This document shows positions 34,152 through 41,716 of a stretch of 64,000 nucleotides of DNA, piece by piece. The stretch is from assembly GCA_016702335.1 (NCBI GenBank), contig JADJEF010000018.1, forward strand, positions 496,001 through 560,000. Reading direction: 5' to 3'. Source of the DNA: Rhodocyclaceae bacterium. Its GTDB lineage: Bacteria > Pseudomonadota > Gammaproteobacteria > Burkholderiales > Rhodocyclaceae. The position numbers and the translations under genes are program-made. A model generated the notes under the pieces. That model ran no database searches, was not told the origin of the DNA, and saw only the letters and a program-made list of their open reading frames with translations. How positions within the stretch are numbered: position 1 is the first letter of the stretch; each line of letters begins with the position of its first letter.

Positions 34152-35762
34152 TTAGGTGCGGAAGCTATCGACCGAGGCCTGCAGGCGGAGCGCCATGTCC
34201 TGCAAATCGGCGGTAATCGCCGCAACCTGTTCAGCGGCTCCGGTATTGCCAGAGGCCATCAGCACAATTTCGCTGGCGTTGCTGGCGATCGCTTGACTCT
34301 GCCCAGCCTGAACGTGGGCGACTGCGGCGAGTTGCTCGAGGCTATCGAGCGATGCCTGAGCGCCATCTCGAAGCTCGCCCAGGGGGGCCACGATGGATCG
34401 AATCAGCTCGTTGCCCCGGTCCATTCCCGTTCGACCGGCGTCAATGTCAGCGACGGCGGTTGCGGTCTGGGTCGCAATGGCAGAAATCACCTGATCGATT
34501 TCGCGTGTCGCTTCTGCCGTTCGGTTCGCCAGTTTGCGTACCTCGTCGGCGACTACCGCAAAGCCGCGCCCGGTCTCACCCGCCCGCGCGGCTTCAATGG
34601 AGGCATTCAGGGCAAGAAGATTGGTCTGGTCGGCGATTTCCTTGATGACGCTGACAGTACTGCCTACCAGGCGGGCACTCTCTGCGAGGCTTTCCACCGA
34701 GCGCGCCGAGTTTGAAACAGTCACTGCGATCTGGGCGATCTCGGTCGCGGCAACAGCTATGTCGGTCGCGCCCTGCTTGGCCATGTCACGTGCTTTGAGG
34801 GCTTGCTCTCGCGTTCCGCTGACGTTGTGCTCCATGTTCTTGATACCTTCGGCAAGTTCGGTGATTGAACTTTGAATGCCGGCGGCAAGCGCATGCTGGG
34901 TGCTTGATCCGCTTTGTACCAATTGTGCCGGATCACGCAAGTTCACACCGGCCGCGCTGACATCGCCGGCACTGTGGCGGATAGTGCCAATGACCTCGCT
35001 CAGGCTCTTGCGCATGTGTTCCATGGCGTCGAGCATCGAGCCGATTTCGTCGTTGCTGCCCTTGGGGATGACCTGCTGCAAGTCGCCTGCCGCAATTTGA
35101 CCGGCGGCGGTGACGGCATCGCTCAGTGGGCGGGTAATGCTCGCGGTGATGCGCACGGCCATGATCAGGCCGATGATCAGTGCGCCGATTCCCAGGCCGA
35201 CAATTTGCCACTTCGCGGCTTCGGCGGAGCGCACGGCTTCCGCTTGTCGGGCTTGCATCGAATCTTGCTGTGCCTGAGCCAGGGTGGCGGTTTCACGGAG
35301 CAGTGCATTCAGGCTGCTACGGGTTTTCCCTGCCATGCGTGCCGCGGCCTCGGCCCGGTCAGCGCCTTCAAGGGATTCAACGGTAGCGGTGAATTCTGTG
35401 TCATAGGCAATACGCAGCGCATTTACCCGGCTTAGTGCGGCGGCGTCGTTGGCGGTCGTCATGAGCGGTTTGAGCAACTCGACGGTTTGAGTCAGGCGTG
35501 AGTTGTGCTCATCAATCTCTTTGTAGGTAGCGACACGCTGGTCGCGGTCCTCGAGGACAAACAGCAAGGCGAGACGTCCTGCGGCGCTCTCGGCGTGCAT
35601 GTTGATGCGTCCCGCCAGGTTGGCGCGTGCCGCATCACCTTCAATGATCTCTCGGCTGCTGTGGGTGAGCGAATCGAAACGCAATACTGCCACGATTACT
35701 GTGAGCACCAGCACACCGAGCAAAACGAGGTAGCTTGAGGCAAGCCGCTTGCCTATGGTCAT
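34152..35762 (-). CDS. Methyl-accepting chemotaxis protein
   Basis: A 536-residue chemoreceptor. TM1 (LASSYLVLLGVLVLTVIVAV), a four-helix-bundle type periplasmic domain (about 30-185), TM2 (IVGLGIGALIIGLIMAVRI), HAMP (SITRPLSDAVTAAGQIAAGD), then the cytoplasmic hairpin with signature LLALNASIEAARAGETGRGF and VVADEVRKLANRTAEATREI. No C-terminal CheR-tethering pentapeptide is present (it ends QASVDSFRT). Likely transcribed with the EAL gene downstream, whose periplasmic module looks related. CheR and CheB at 14.5-16.6 kb could act on it. Confidence 0.93.
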   Translation of the reverse strand: MTIGKRLASSYLVLLGVLVLTVIVAVLRFDSLTHSSREIIEGDAARANLAGRINMHAESAAGRLALLFVLEDRDQRVATYKEIDEHNSRLTQTVELLKPLMTTANDAAALSRVNALRIAYDTEFTATVESLEGADRAEAAARMAGKTRSSLNALLRETATLAQAQQDSMQARQAEAVRSAEAAKWQIVGLGIGALIIGLIMAVRITASITRPLSDAVTAAGQIAAGDLQQVIPKGSNDEIGSMLDAMEHMRKSLSEVIGTIRHSAGDVSAAGVNLRDPAQLVQSGSSTQHALAAGIQSSITELAEGIKNMEHNVSGTREQALKARDMAKQGATDIAVAATEIAQIAVTVSNSARSVESLAESARLVGSTVSVIKEIADQTNLLALNASIEAARAGETGRGFAVVADEVRKLANRTAEATREIDQVISAIATQTATAVADIDAGRTGMDRGNELIRSIVAPLGELRDGAQASLDSLEQLAAVAHVQAGQSQAIASNASEIVLMASGNTGAAEQVAAITADLQDMALRLQASVDSFRT

Positions 35763-35789
35763 TCGGGTTCTCCGGTGGGGTTGGGCGGA

Positions 35790-36275
35790 TCAGGCGTTGC
35801 CGTAACGGCGGGCAATCCAGTGATCGATCGACACCATGCCCGGTCCGCGAGCCACAAGATACAGCAGAACAGCGGCCCAGACGCCATGCGTGGGGTAAGC
35901 GTCCGGATAAACGAAAATCTGTATGGTGGCGGTCATGACCAGTAGTGCCAGGGCGGAGAAGCGCGTGGCCAGGCCCAGTAACAGCAGTGCTGGAAAGACA
36001 TGCTCACCAAGCACGGCCATCACTGCGGCAAGGTTGGGTGGTAGCAGCGGCAGGCGGTACTCGTCCTGAAACAAAGCGACTGCCGTATCCGATAGCCTGG
36101 GCCAGCCAAAATGAAACTCGCCGGAGACAATATTCACGGAAAATCCGGTGATCTTGGTCTGCCCGGAAATCCAGAAAATAGCCGCCACGGAAAACCGGCC
36201 CAGCAGCGCGATGACGGTGTCGGGAATCTGCTTGAGTGCTTGGATCAGGGTTTCAATCAGTGCATGGATTTTCAT
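35790..36275 (-). CDS. DoxX family membrane protein of the bufferin operon
   Basis: A 161-residue DoxX-type protein with four membrane helices (LLGRFSVAAIFWISGQTKI, LGEHVFPALLLLGLATRFSA, LVMTATIQIFVYPDAY, WAAVLLYLVARGPGMVSID). DoxX proteins commonly close bufferin/Hvf operons, where they are called BufD or HvfD. The Met at 36275 gives the normal length and a 23-base overlap with the DUF2063 gene; the frame upstream to 36401 lies within that gene. Role in the pathway is not established; a redox or membrane-transfer role is a guess. Confidence 0.85.
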   Translation of the reverse strand: MKIHALIETLIQALKQIPDTVIALLGRFSVAAIFWISGQTKITGFSVNIVSGEFHFGWPRLSDTAVALFQDEYRLPLLPPNLAAVMAVLGEHVFPALLLLGLATRFSALALLVMTATIQIFVYPDAYPTHGVWAAVLLYLVARGPGMVSIDHWIARRYGNA

Positions 36276-37071
36276 GCGGGTCTCTTGGGGAAGTGGCAAT
36301 CTTGAAGTCGGTAAAGAGTCCTGCGCGCAAGGCGAGGCCCAGTGTCTGTCCCAGGTCGAAGTCGGGGGTGGTGGCTTGGGCATCGTGGGCGGCTGCCCCA
36401 AGCGCTACGCCCGCCCCCAGTTGCGTGAGAAATTCGACGGCACACGGCGGCAGCGGAACCACGGCGACCTCAAGCCCTTGACGGACGACAACGCCAGATT
36501 CACCTTGCGCCAGATTGATGGCTGCAATATGGGTGGCAATTTCGCCGCTGTCATCTCGCTGGTGCGCTGCCCACAACGAGATAGCCGCATAGGGCGAGTG
36601 AAAGGGTGCTGCCGTGGGGTGCAGTTGCAACTGCAGGTCATTCAGGTGCTCGGGGTCTGCCAGTGCAACGGCGAGGTGTTCAGCACGCAGCGTGGGCGCA
36701 TCCGGGCCGTGGGCGGCGTTCTGGTAAAGCCATTCCAAGCGTGCTACGTCAGCAAGGTAGCTCAGCTCAGCGGCGGGAGGAAAGCTCGCGATGAAGTCGG
36801 AAAATTCAATTCCGTACAGCGCCAGCACCGGGCTCGCCGGTGGGTGCGCCACGATGAAGCGATGTGCCATGCCACGAAAAACCGCGTCGCCTACCAGTGC
36901 CTGCACGACCGGGAAGTTATCCGCAAGGGCGTCGACGAGCGAAACGGCGACGTTATTGCGGTAAACGCGAAAACGCTGCGCCGGGTCGGAGCCATTCCAG
37001 GTACGCAGGCCGCCGGGCGGCGTGGCGCCACTACCGAGCAGCGCCGCGGCGAATGCTTGCAGGTGAGTCAT
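36253..37071 (-). CDS. bufC: DUF2063 protein (BufC/HvfC-like MNIO partner)
   Basis: A 272-residue protein of the DUF2063 family, once called a putative DNA-binding domain. The N-terminal domain shows GLRTWNGSDPAQRFRVYRNN, VSLVDALADNFPVVQALVGD and FIVAHPPASPVLALYGIEFS, all typical. In MNIO systems the DUF2063 protein binds the precursor peptide and works with the DUF692 enzyme. Its start overlaps the bufB stop by ATGA (37068-37071), and copy 5 of the 33-bp repeat sits seven bases upstream of its start codon, so the repeat also forms its ribosome-entry region. Confidence 0.88.
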   Translation of the reverse strand: MTHLQAFAAALLGSGATPPGGLRTWNGSDPAQRFRVYRNNVAVSLVDALADNFPVVQALVGDAVFRGMAHRFIVAHPPASPVLALYGIEFSDFIASFPPAAELSYLADVARLEWLYQNAAHGPDAPTLRAEHLAVALADPEHLNDLQLQLHPTAAPFHSPYAAISLWAAHQRDDSGEIATHIAAINLAQGESGVVVRQGLEVAVVPLPPCAVEFLTQLGAGVALGAAAHDAQATTPDFDLGQTLGLALRAGLFTDFKIATSPRDPHENPCTD

Positions 37072-37946
37072 GCCGCAATTCCGCAAGTCGGCGCTGGTGA
37101 GACGGCGATTTGCAGGTAACGCTCTGCCTGGGCAGCCTCGGCAAGCAGCGTGGGCAGCGGCGGAATGTCGTTGTCACGTTCGAGCAGCGTGGGCTTGGCA
37201 CCGGTGAGGGTGAGGGCTCGTTCATACAGCGACCAGACCGCGTGCGCTACGGCGCTGCCGTGGCTGTCGATGAGCAAGCGATCGCCAGCCGCGTCAAGGT
37301 CTTCGGCAAAGCCCGCTAGGTGAATCTGGCCGACCGCAGCGAGCGGCAGCCCGGCGAGCAATGGTTGGGCATCGCGCCCGTGATTGACGGCACTGATGTA
37401 GAGATTGTTCACGTCGAGCAGCAGACCGCAACCCGTGCGCCGGATCACTGCGCTGATGAACTCGCCTTCGCTGAGTGTCGACGCGTCAAATTCAACGTAG
37501 GTGGCCGGATTTTCGAGCAGCATGGTGCGGCCCAGACGCTCCTGAACCTGATCAATGTGCCGACACACCTGCGCGAGGGTCCGGGCGGTATAAGGCAGCG
37601 GCAGCAGGTCGTTATAAAACTGCCCGCCGTGACTGGACCAGGCAAGATGCTCGGAAAACGATTCCGGCTGGTAACGTTTCAGCAGCGCATCGAGTCGATC
37701 AAGGTGTGCGGTGTCGAGCGGATCAGTGCCGCCGATGGAAAGACCGACGCCATGAATCGACAGCGGGTAGTCAGACCGGATTTGACTCAGGTAGTAATGA
37801 AATGGCCCGCCGGCAACCATGTAGTTCTCGGCGTGAACCTCGAAAAACCCGATAGTGGGTCGGGTTTCGAGGATCTCGCGAAAATGCTCCGGCTTGAGCC
37901 CGATTCCTGCCCGCAGGGGCAGGGCGGCAGCAGCCGTTGGATGCAT
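37068..37946 (-). CDS. bufB: DUF692/MNIO iron-dependent oxidase (BufB/HvfB-like)
   Basis: A 292-residue TIM-barrel enzyme of the multinuclear non-haem iron oxidase group (DUF692), which in bufferin pathways oxidises precursor cysteines to thiooxazole-type groups. Visible family motifs: LRAGIGLKPEHFREIL, IGFFEVHAENYM, LSIHGVGLSIGG, ESFSEHLAWSSHGG, LLENPATYVEFD, GLLLDVNNLYISAVNHG and LIDSHGSAV, supplying His/Glu/Asp metal ligands. The Met at 37946 overlaps the precursor stop (TGATG); a longer frame to 38141 covers the precursor gene and is rejected. The last 13 residues (IAVSPAPTCGIAA) are encoded almost wholly by the 33-bp repeat, so the C-terminus has been replaced or extended. Confidence 0.92.
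   Translation of the reverse strand: MHPTAAAALPLRAGIGLKPEHFREILETRPTIGFFEVHAENYMVAGGPFHYYLSQIRSDYPLSIHGVGLSIGGTDPLDTAHLDRLDALLKRYQPESFSEHLAWSSHGGQFYNDLLPLPYTARTLAQVCRHIDQVQERLGRTMLLENPATYVEFDASTLSEGEFISAVIRRTGCGLLLDVNNLYISAVNHGRDAQPLLAGLPLAAVGQIHLAGFAEDLDAAGDRLLIDSHGSAVAHAVWSLYERALTLTGAKPTLLERDNDIPPLPTLLAEAAQAERYLQIAVSPAPTCGIAA
37078..37110 (+). repeat. Dispersed repeat, copy 5 (end of bufB, just before bufC)
   Basis: ATTCCGC, the core AAGTCGGCGCTGG, then TGAGACGGCGATT. Read on the minus strand it encodes IAVSPAPTCGI at the bufB C-terminus. Confidence 0.9.
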
Positions 37947-38257
37947 CAGGCCTTCTTTTCGGTGTAGGGCTTGAGCTGCCCCATGCCGGTGGACGAGGTC
38001 GGTGCCGGTGTCTTTTCGCAAGTTCCCTTGGCGACGAAGGTCCAGGCATCGCCCTGATAGTCGGTTTTCGACGTGCCCGCGCACGAGGTGCCGGCACCTG
38101 CCTTGCAGTCGTTTTTGCCCTTCATCGCAATGCCGTAGCACTTTTCCTTGGCACTGGTTCCGGAACTGTAGTCCTGCGCAACAGCAGGGGTGGCGGCAAC
38201 CGCGATGGCAGCACCGAGGGCGAGAGCAAGCGAAGCGGCAGTGGTGGTCTTGTTCAT
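37946..38257 (-). CDS. bufA: DUF2282 bufferin precursor peptide
   Basis: A 103-residue exported RiPP precursor. It has a Sec signal peptide (MNKTTTAASLALALGAAIAV, likely cut after ATPAVA) and four cysteines, C40, C51, C59 and C80, in the DUF2282 pattern EKCYG, NDC, TSCAG, KGTCEK. In characterised bufferins these cysteines are modified by the DUF692/DUF2063 pair and the product binds copper in the periplasm. The Met at 38257 has GGAG at a normal distance. An upstream Met at 38299 would displace the signal peptide and is rejected. First gene of bufA-bufB-bufC-doxX, divergent from an AraC-type regulator. Confidence 0.9.
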   Translation of the reverse strand: MNKTTTAASLALALGAAIAVAATPAVAQDYSSGTSAKEKCYGIAMKGKNDCKAGAGTSCAGTSKTDYQGDAWTFVAKGTCEKTPAPTSSTGMGQLKPYTEKKA

Positions 38258-38387
38258 GGAATTCTCCGGATGAGTAAAGTGAGAAAGACGGGTCGCCAAG
38301 CTTTATGCGACTGTTTCAGTATAGGGGCACGATTCGAGACTATTGTTATCATCTGCCCTTGATTCATAACTATTTGCACTCTTTACG

Positions 38388-39221
38388 ATGCCAGACACGA
38401 TTTCTCCCTTGCTCGATCGCATCGGGCTTCGCGCGGCCACTTTTTACGCTGGTCCCATGTCTTGTGCGGTCCATCCGTTCCATGCCGCAGGGGGACTGGG
38501 GCATCTGCACATCATCCGCTCCGGCACGGTACTCGCGGAGCAGAGCGGGCATGCCCCGGTGACGATCAACGAGCCGTCGCTGATTTTTTATCCGCGCCCG
38601 GTTGACCATCAACTGACTCCCTCTGATGCCAGTCCGGCGTCTGTCGTTTGTACCAGTGTGCGCTACGAAGCAGGGCGCAACAATGCGATTACCCAGTCCT
38701 TCCCGCCCGTGGTGGTGATCGCATTTCGATTGTTACCCAGGCTCGAACTGACGCTGGCAGCGCTTTTCGCCGAGGCGGCAGACCATGAGCCGGGTCGGCA
38801 GATCATGCTTGATCGCTTGTGTGACATTTTGCTGATACAGATCGTGCGCCATGCCTTGTCGATCGGTCTGATTGAACGGGGCGTGCTGGCGGGACTGTCA
38901 CACCCACGGCTGGGTGTGGTGCTGACCACCTTGCTGGATAAGCCGGCAGAACCCTGGAATGTGGTGCGCATGGCCCGACTGGCGCACTGGTCGCGCAATG
39001 CGTTCTCGGCCGAGTTTGACCGGGTGGTCGGCACCAGTCCGGCGGCATTTCTCACCCAGGTGCGCATTGCCAGTGCGCAGAAGCTGTTGCGCAAGGGCGT
39101 ACCCATCGCGCGGGTAGCGGGCGAGGTGGGTTACGGCAGCCAGCCAGCTTTTTCACGGGCCTTCATTCGTGAAGCGGGGGTAAGCCCGAGCCAGTGGTTG
39201 CGACAGGCGGGTGAAATTTAG
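38388..39221 (+). CDS. AraC-family transcriptional regulator
   Basis: A 277-residue regulator with an N-terminal cupin-type sensor (GLGHLHIIRSGTVLAEQSGH, LIFYPRPVDHQLTP) and a C-terminal double helix-turn-helix (WNVVRMARLAHWSRNAFSAE, FLTQVRIASAQKLL, VGYGSQPAFSRAFIREAG). It is divergent from the bufferin operon across a 130-bp spacer, so it is the obvious candidate regulator of bufA-doxX. The inducer is unknown; no CueR/CopR-type protein is nearby. Confidence 0.9.
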   Translation: MPDTISPLLDRIGLRAATFYAGPMSCAVHPFHAAGGLGHLHIIRSGTVLAEQSGHAPVTINEPSLIFYPRPVDHQLTPSDASPASVVCTSVRYEAGRNNAITQSFPPVVVIAFRLLPRLELTLAALFAEAADHEPGRQIMLDRLCDILLIQIVRHALSIGLIERGVLAGLSHPRLGVVLTTLLDKPAEPWNVVRMARLAHWSRNAFSAEFDRVVGTSPAAFLTQVRIASAQKLLRKGVPIARVAGEVGYGSQPAFSRAFIREAGVSPSQWLRQAGEI

Positions 39222-39299
39222 CCTGCGCTTGATGGCACTCAAGGCTTCGCTGGGTTCGGAACGCTAAGGTGCCTGCTTTTCCACTTCAGGGAGTACGCC

Positions 39300-39635
39300 G
39301 TGTCTGCCGTTGCTATTGATAGCACCTTTGTTTTTGATGCACGAGGAGTCGCCAAACGTTTTCGTCATGCCGCCATTTTTGGCGCACTCGAGTCGCTCAA
39401 TGATGGCGAGACCATGCGCTTTGTCAATGATCACGATCCGTTGCCGCTGCTCAATCAAATCCAGCAACGCTATCAGGGGCAAGTGGTCGTCGAGTACGTC
39501 GAGCGAGGACCAGAGGGCGTGGTGATCGACTTTTCCGTGCATCCGGCCGGTGCAGATGAAGCGGGGGCTAGCGGCGCTGCAGGTGGGTGCGGCGGTGGTT
39601 CTGGCGGCGGCTGCGGCTGCAGCGGCGGTCGCTGA
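39300..39635 (+). CDS. DUF2249 domain protein with Gly/Cys-rich tail
   Basis: A 111-residue protein starting at a GTG preceded by CAGGGAG. Residues 8-85 are a DUF2249/TusA-like domain: FDARGVAKRFRHAAIFGALE, ETMRFVNDHDPLPLLNQIQQ, VVVEYVERGPEGVVIDFSVH. The last 25 residues are Gly/Ala-rich with three Cys (GGCGGGSGGGCGCSGGR), suggesting metal binding or thiol chemistry at the tail (inference). DUF2249 proteins occur with denitrification and stress genes; function is not settled. Confidence 0.82.
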   Translation: MSAVAIDSTFVFDARGVAKRFRHAAIFGALESLNDGETMRFVNDHDPLPLLNQIQQRYQGQVVVEYVERGPEGVVIDFSVHPAGADEAGASGAAGGCGGGSGGGCGCSGGR

Positions 39636-39670
39636 GCTTGCCCTGACCGGCAGCGTGTCGGCGCGCGGAA

Positions 39671-40567
39671 TCAGCGACGCTCGAGGTCGCCTGCCTGCAC
39701 CAAGAACACTTTGCCCTCTGCGTGCTCGGTATCGAGCCAGGTCATGGGCAGATCGGGAAAGGCGGCTTCAACCAGATCACGGTTGTGGCCGACTTCGACC
39801 GCGATAATGCCGTCGTCGGTCAGGTGGTCGTCGGCCTGGGCCAGAATCTGGCGCACCACATCGAGTCCGTCGTCGCCAGCGGCGAGCGCCAGCACGGGCT
39901 CGCGGCGGAACTCCGGCGGCAGCGCCTCCATGGCGGCGGTGGTGACATAGGGTGGATTGCTGATGATCAGCTGGTAGCGGCGCTCGGGTACTTCATCGAA
40001 GAGATCGGACTCGATCAGCTCGATCTGGCCTTCGAGCGCGTAGGCATGCACATTGCGTTCGGCCACCGCGAGGGCATCGGGCGAGAGATCGATGGCGTCG
40101 ACATTGGCATCGGGGAAATGATGGGCCAGCACAATGGCCAGGCAGCCCGAGCCGGTGCATAAATCGAGCACATCGGTGACGGTGTCGGGAATCCACGCCT
40201 GCAGCGTATCGGCCAGCAGTTCGGCGAAGTAAGAGCGCGGCACAATGACCCGCTCATCGACATAAAAGCGCAGATCGCCCAGCCAGGCCTCTTGCAGCAG
40301 GTAGGCCGTGGGGATGCGCTTGGTAATGCGCTGACTGATCAGGTTGGCAATGCGCTGCCGCTCCGGCGTGGTCAGTCGGGCGTCGAGGAAGCCTTCCAGA
40401 CGGCCGTGCGGGAGCTTGAGCGCGCCGAGCAGTAGCCAGGCGGCTTCGTCGTAGGCGTTCTCGGTGCCGTGGCCGTAGAAAATTTCAGCGTCTTCAAAGC
40501 GTGTGATGGCGTAGCGTAGCCAGTCGCGCAGGGTGAATAGCTCGTCAAGTACCGCACTCATGAACAT
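39671..40567 (-). CDS. prmB: Ribosomal protein L3 N5-glutamine methyltransferase PrmB
   Basis: A 298-residue SAM-dependent methyltransferase. The N-terminal helical domain (LFTLRDWLRYAITRFEDAEI, YGHGTENAYDEAAWLLLGAL) and VPRSYFAELL are PrmB-specific; the SAM motif is LDLCTGSGCLAIVLA and the catalytic motif LIISNPPYV. PrmB methylates a conserved Gln of ribosomal protein L3. It overlaps the dapE end by 10 bases and closes the dap string. Confidence 0.95.
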   Translation of the reverse strand: MFMSAVLDELFTLRDWLRYAITRFEDAEIFYGHGTENAYDEAAWLLLGALKLPHGRLEGFLDARLTTPERQRIANLISQRITKRIPTAYLLQEAWLGDLRFYVDERVIVPRSYFAELLADTLQAWIPDTVTDVLDLCTGSGCLAIVLAHHFPDANVDAIDLSPDALAVAERNVHAYALEGQIELIESDLFDEVPERRYQLIISNPPYVTTAAMEALPPEFRREPVLALAAGDDGLDVVRQILAQADDHLTDDGIIAVEVGHNRDLVEAAFPDLPMTWLDTEHAEGKVFLVQAGDLERR

Positions 40568-41715
40568 AGCAGGCGGGCGAACGCCTTTTCGTAGATCTGC
40601 GCCAGCGGCTCCAGCGCCGCGACCTCGACCCGCTCATTGACCTTATGGATGGTGGCATTGACCGGGCCGAACTCCGCGACTTGTTCGCAAATGGTGGCGA
40701 TGAAGCGGCCATCCGACGTGCCACCGGTGGTCGATAGTTCGGCGGCGCCGCCGGTGGTGTCACGAATCGCCTCGGCAAGCACCGAACACAGCTCGCCGCG
40801 CGGGGTAAGGAAGGGGCGACCGCCCAGCGTCCAGCGCAGTTCGTACTCCAGCCCGTGTTTATCGAGGACCTGATGCACACGCTCCTGCAGGCCTTCGATG
40901 GTGCTGGCGGTAGCGAAGCGGAAATTGAACATCAGGTCGAAGTGTCCGGGCACGACATTGCCGACGCCGGTGCCGGCATGGGCATTGGAAATCTGAAAAC
41001 TGGTCGGGGGAAAGTAGTCGTTACCTTGGTCCCACTCGATGCGCACCAACTCGGCGATCGCAGGGGCGGCGAGGTGGACTGGGTTTTTCACCAGATGCGG
41101 GTAGGCCACGTGGCCCTGCACACCCTTGATCACCAGGTTCGCGGAGAGCGAACCGCGCCGGCCGTTTTTGATCATGTCGCCCAAGGTGCTAACGCAGGTG
41201 GGCTCGCCGACGATGCAGCAGTCAATTTTCTCGCCGCGTGCTTTCAGGGCCTCAACGACCTTGACCGTGCCGTAGATAGCGTCGCCTTCTTCGTCCGAGG
41301 TGAGCAAAAAAGCCATGGAATTCCGCAAGTCGGCGCTGGTAACACGGCGATTGGTGCCTTCTGGGGCAAACAGGCGCTCCGCCGCGACCACGGCGGCGGC
41401 GAGCGACGCCTTCATGTCGGCTGCGCCGCGCCCGTATAGCCAACCGTCGCGTTCGGTCGGTTCGAAGGGCGGCGACTGCCACTGATCGAGCGGCCCGGTG
41501 GGTACCACATCGGTATGGCCGGCGAAACAGATCACGCGCCCATGCCCGACGGTACCGCGTCGCGCCCAGAGATTGGATACGCCACCCGAGTCAATACGCT
41601 CGATGACAAATCCAAGTGCAGACAGTCGTTCGCCGATCAGGTCGAGGCAGCCGGCGTCATCGGGTGTGACCGAGGGGCGAGCAATAAGCGCCTTGGCCAG
41701 TTCGAGAACGGCCAC
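40558..41715 (-). CDS. dapE: Succinyl-diaminopimelate desuccinylase DapE
   Basis: A 385-residue M20-family di-zinc enzyme that cleaves N-succinyl-LL-diaminopimelate in lysine and peptidoglycan synthesis. Metal and catalytic motifs: CFAGHTDVVPTG (His), YGRGAADMKASLAA (Asp), LLTSDEEGDA (catalytic and ligand Glu), CCIVGEPTC and STTGGTSDGRFIA. Residues about 122-132 (NRRVTSADLRN) come from copy 6 of the 33-bp repeat and interrupt the region just before the AFLLTSDEEG strand, where E. coli DapE has a shorter linker; an 11-residue insertion on the surface seems tolerated. Otherwise of normal length and intact. Confidence 0.95.
   Translation of the reverse strand: MAVLELAKALIARPSVTPDDAGCLDLIGERLSALGFVIERIDSGGVSNLWARRGTVGHGRVICFAGHTDVVPTGPLDQWQSPPFEPTERDGWLYGRGAADMKASLAAAVVAAERLFAPEGTNRRVTSADLRNSMAFLLTSDEEGDAIYGTVKVVEALKARGEKIDCCIVGEPTCVSTLGDMIKNGRRGSLSANLVIKGVQGHVAYPHLVKNPVHLAAPAIAELVRIEWDQGNDYFPPTSFQISNAHAGTGVGNVVPGHFDLMFNFRFATASTIEGLQERVHQVLDKHGLEYELRWTLGGRPFLTPRGELCSVLAEAIRDTTGGAAELSTTGGTSDGRFIATICEQVAEFGPVNATIHKVNERVEVAALEPLAQIYEKAFARLLCS
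41320..41352 (+). repeat. Dispersed repeat, copy 6 (in-frame insertion in dapE)
   Basis: ATTCCGC, the core AAGTCGGCGCTGG, then TAACACGGCGATT. Read in dapE (minus strand) as NRRVTSADLRN just before the conserved DEE strand. Confidence 0.92.
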
Positions 41716-41716
41716 G

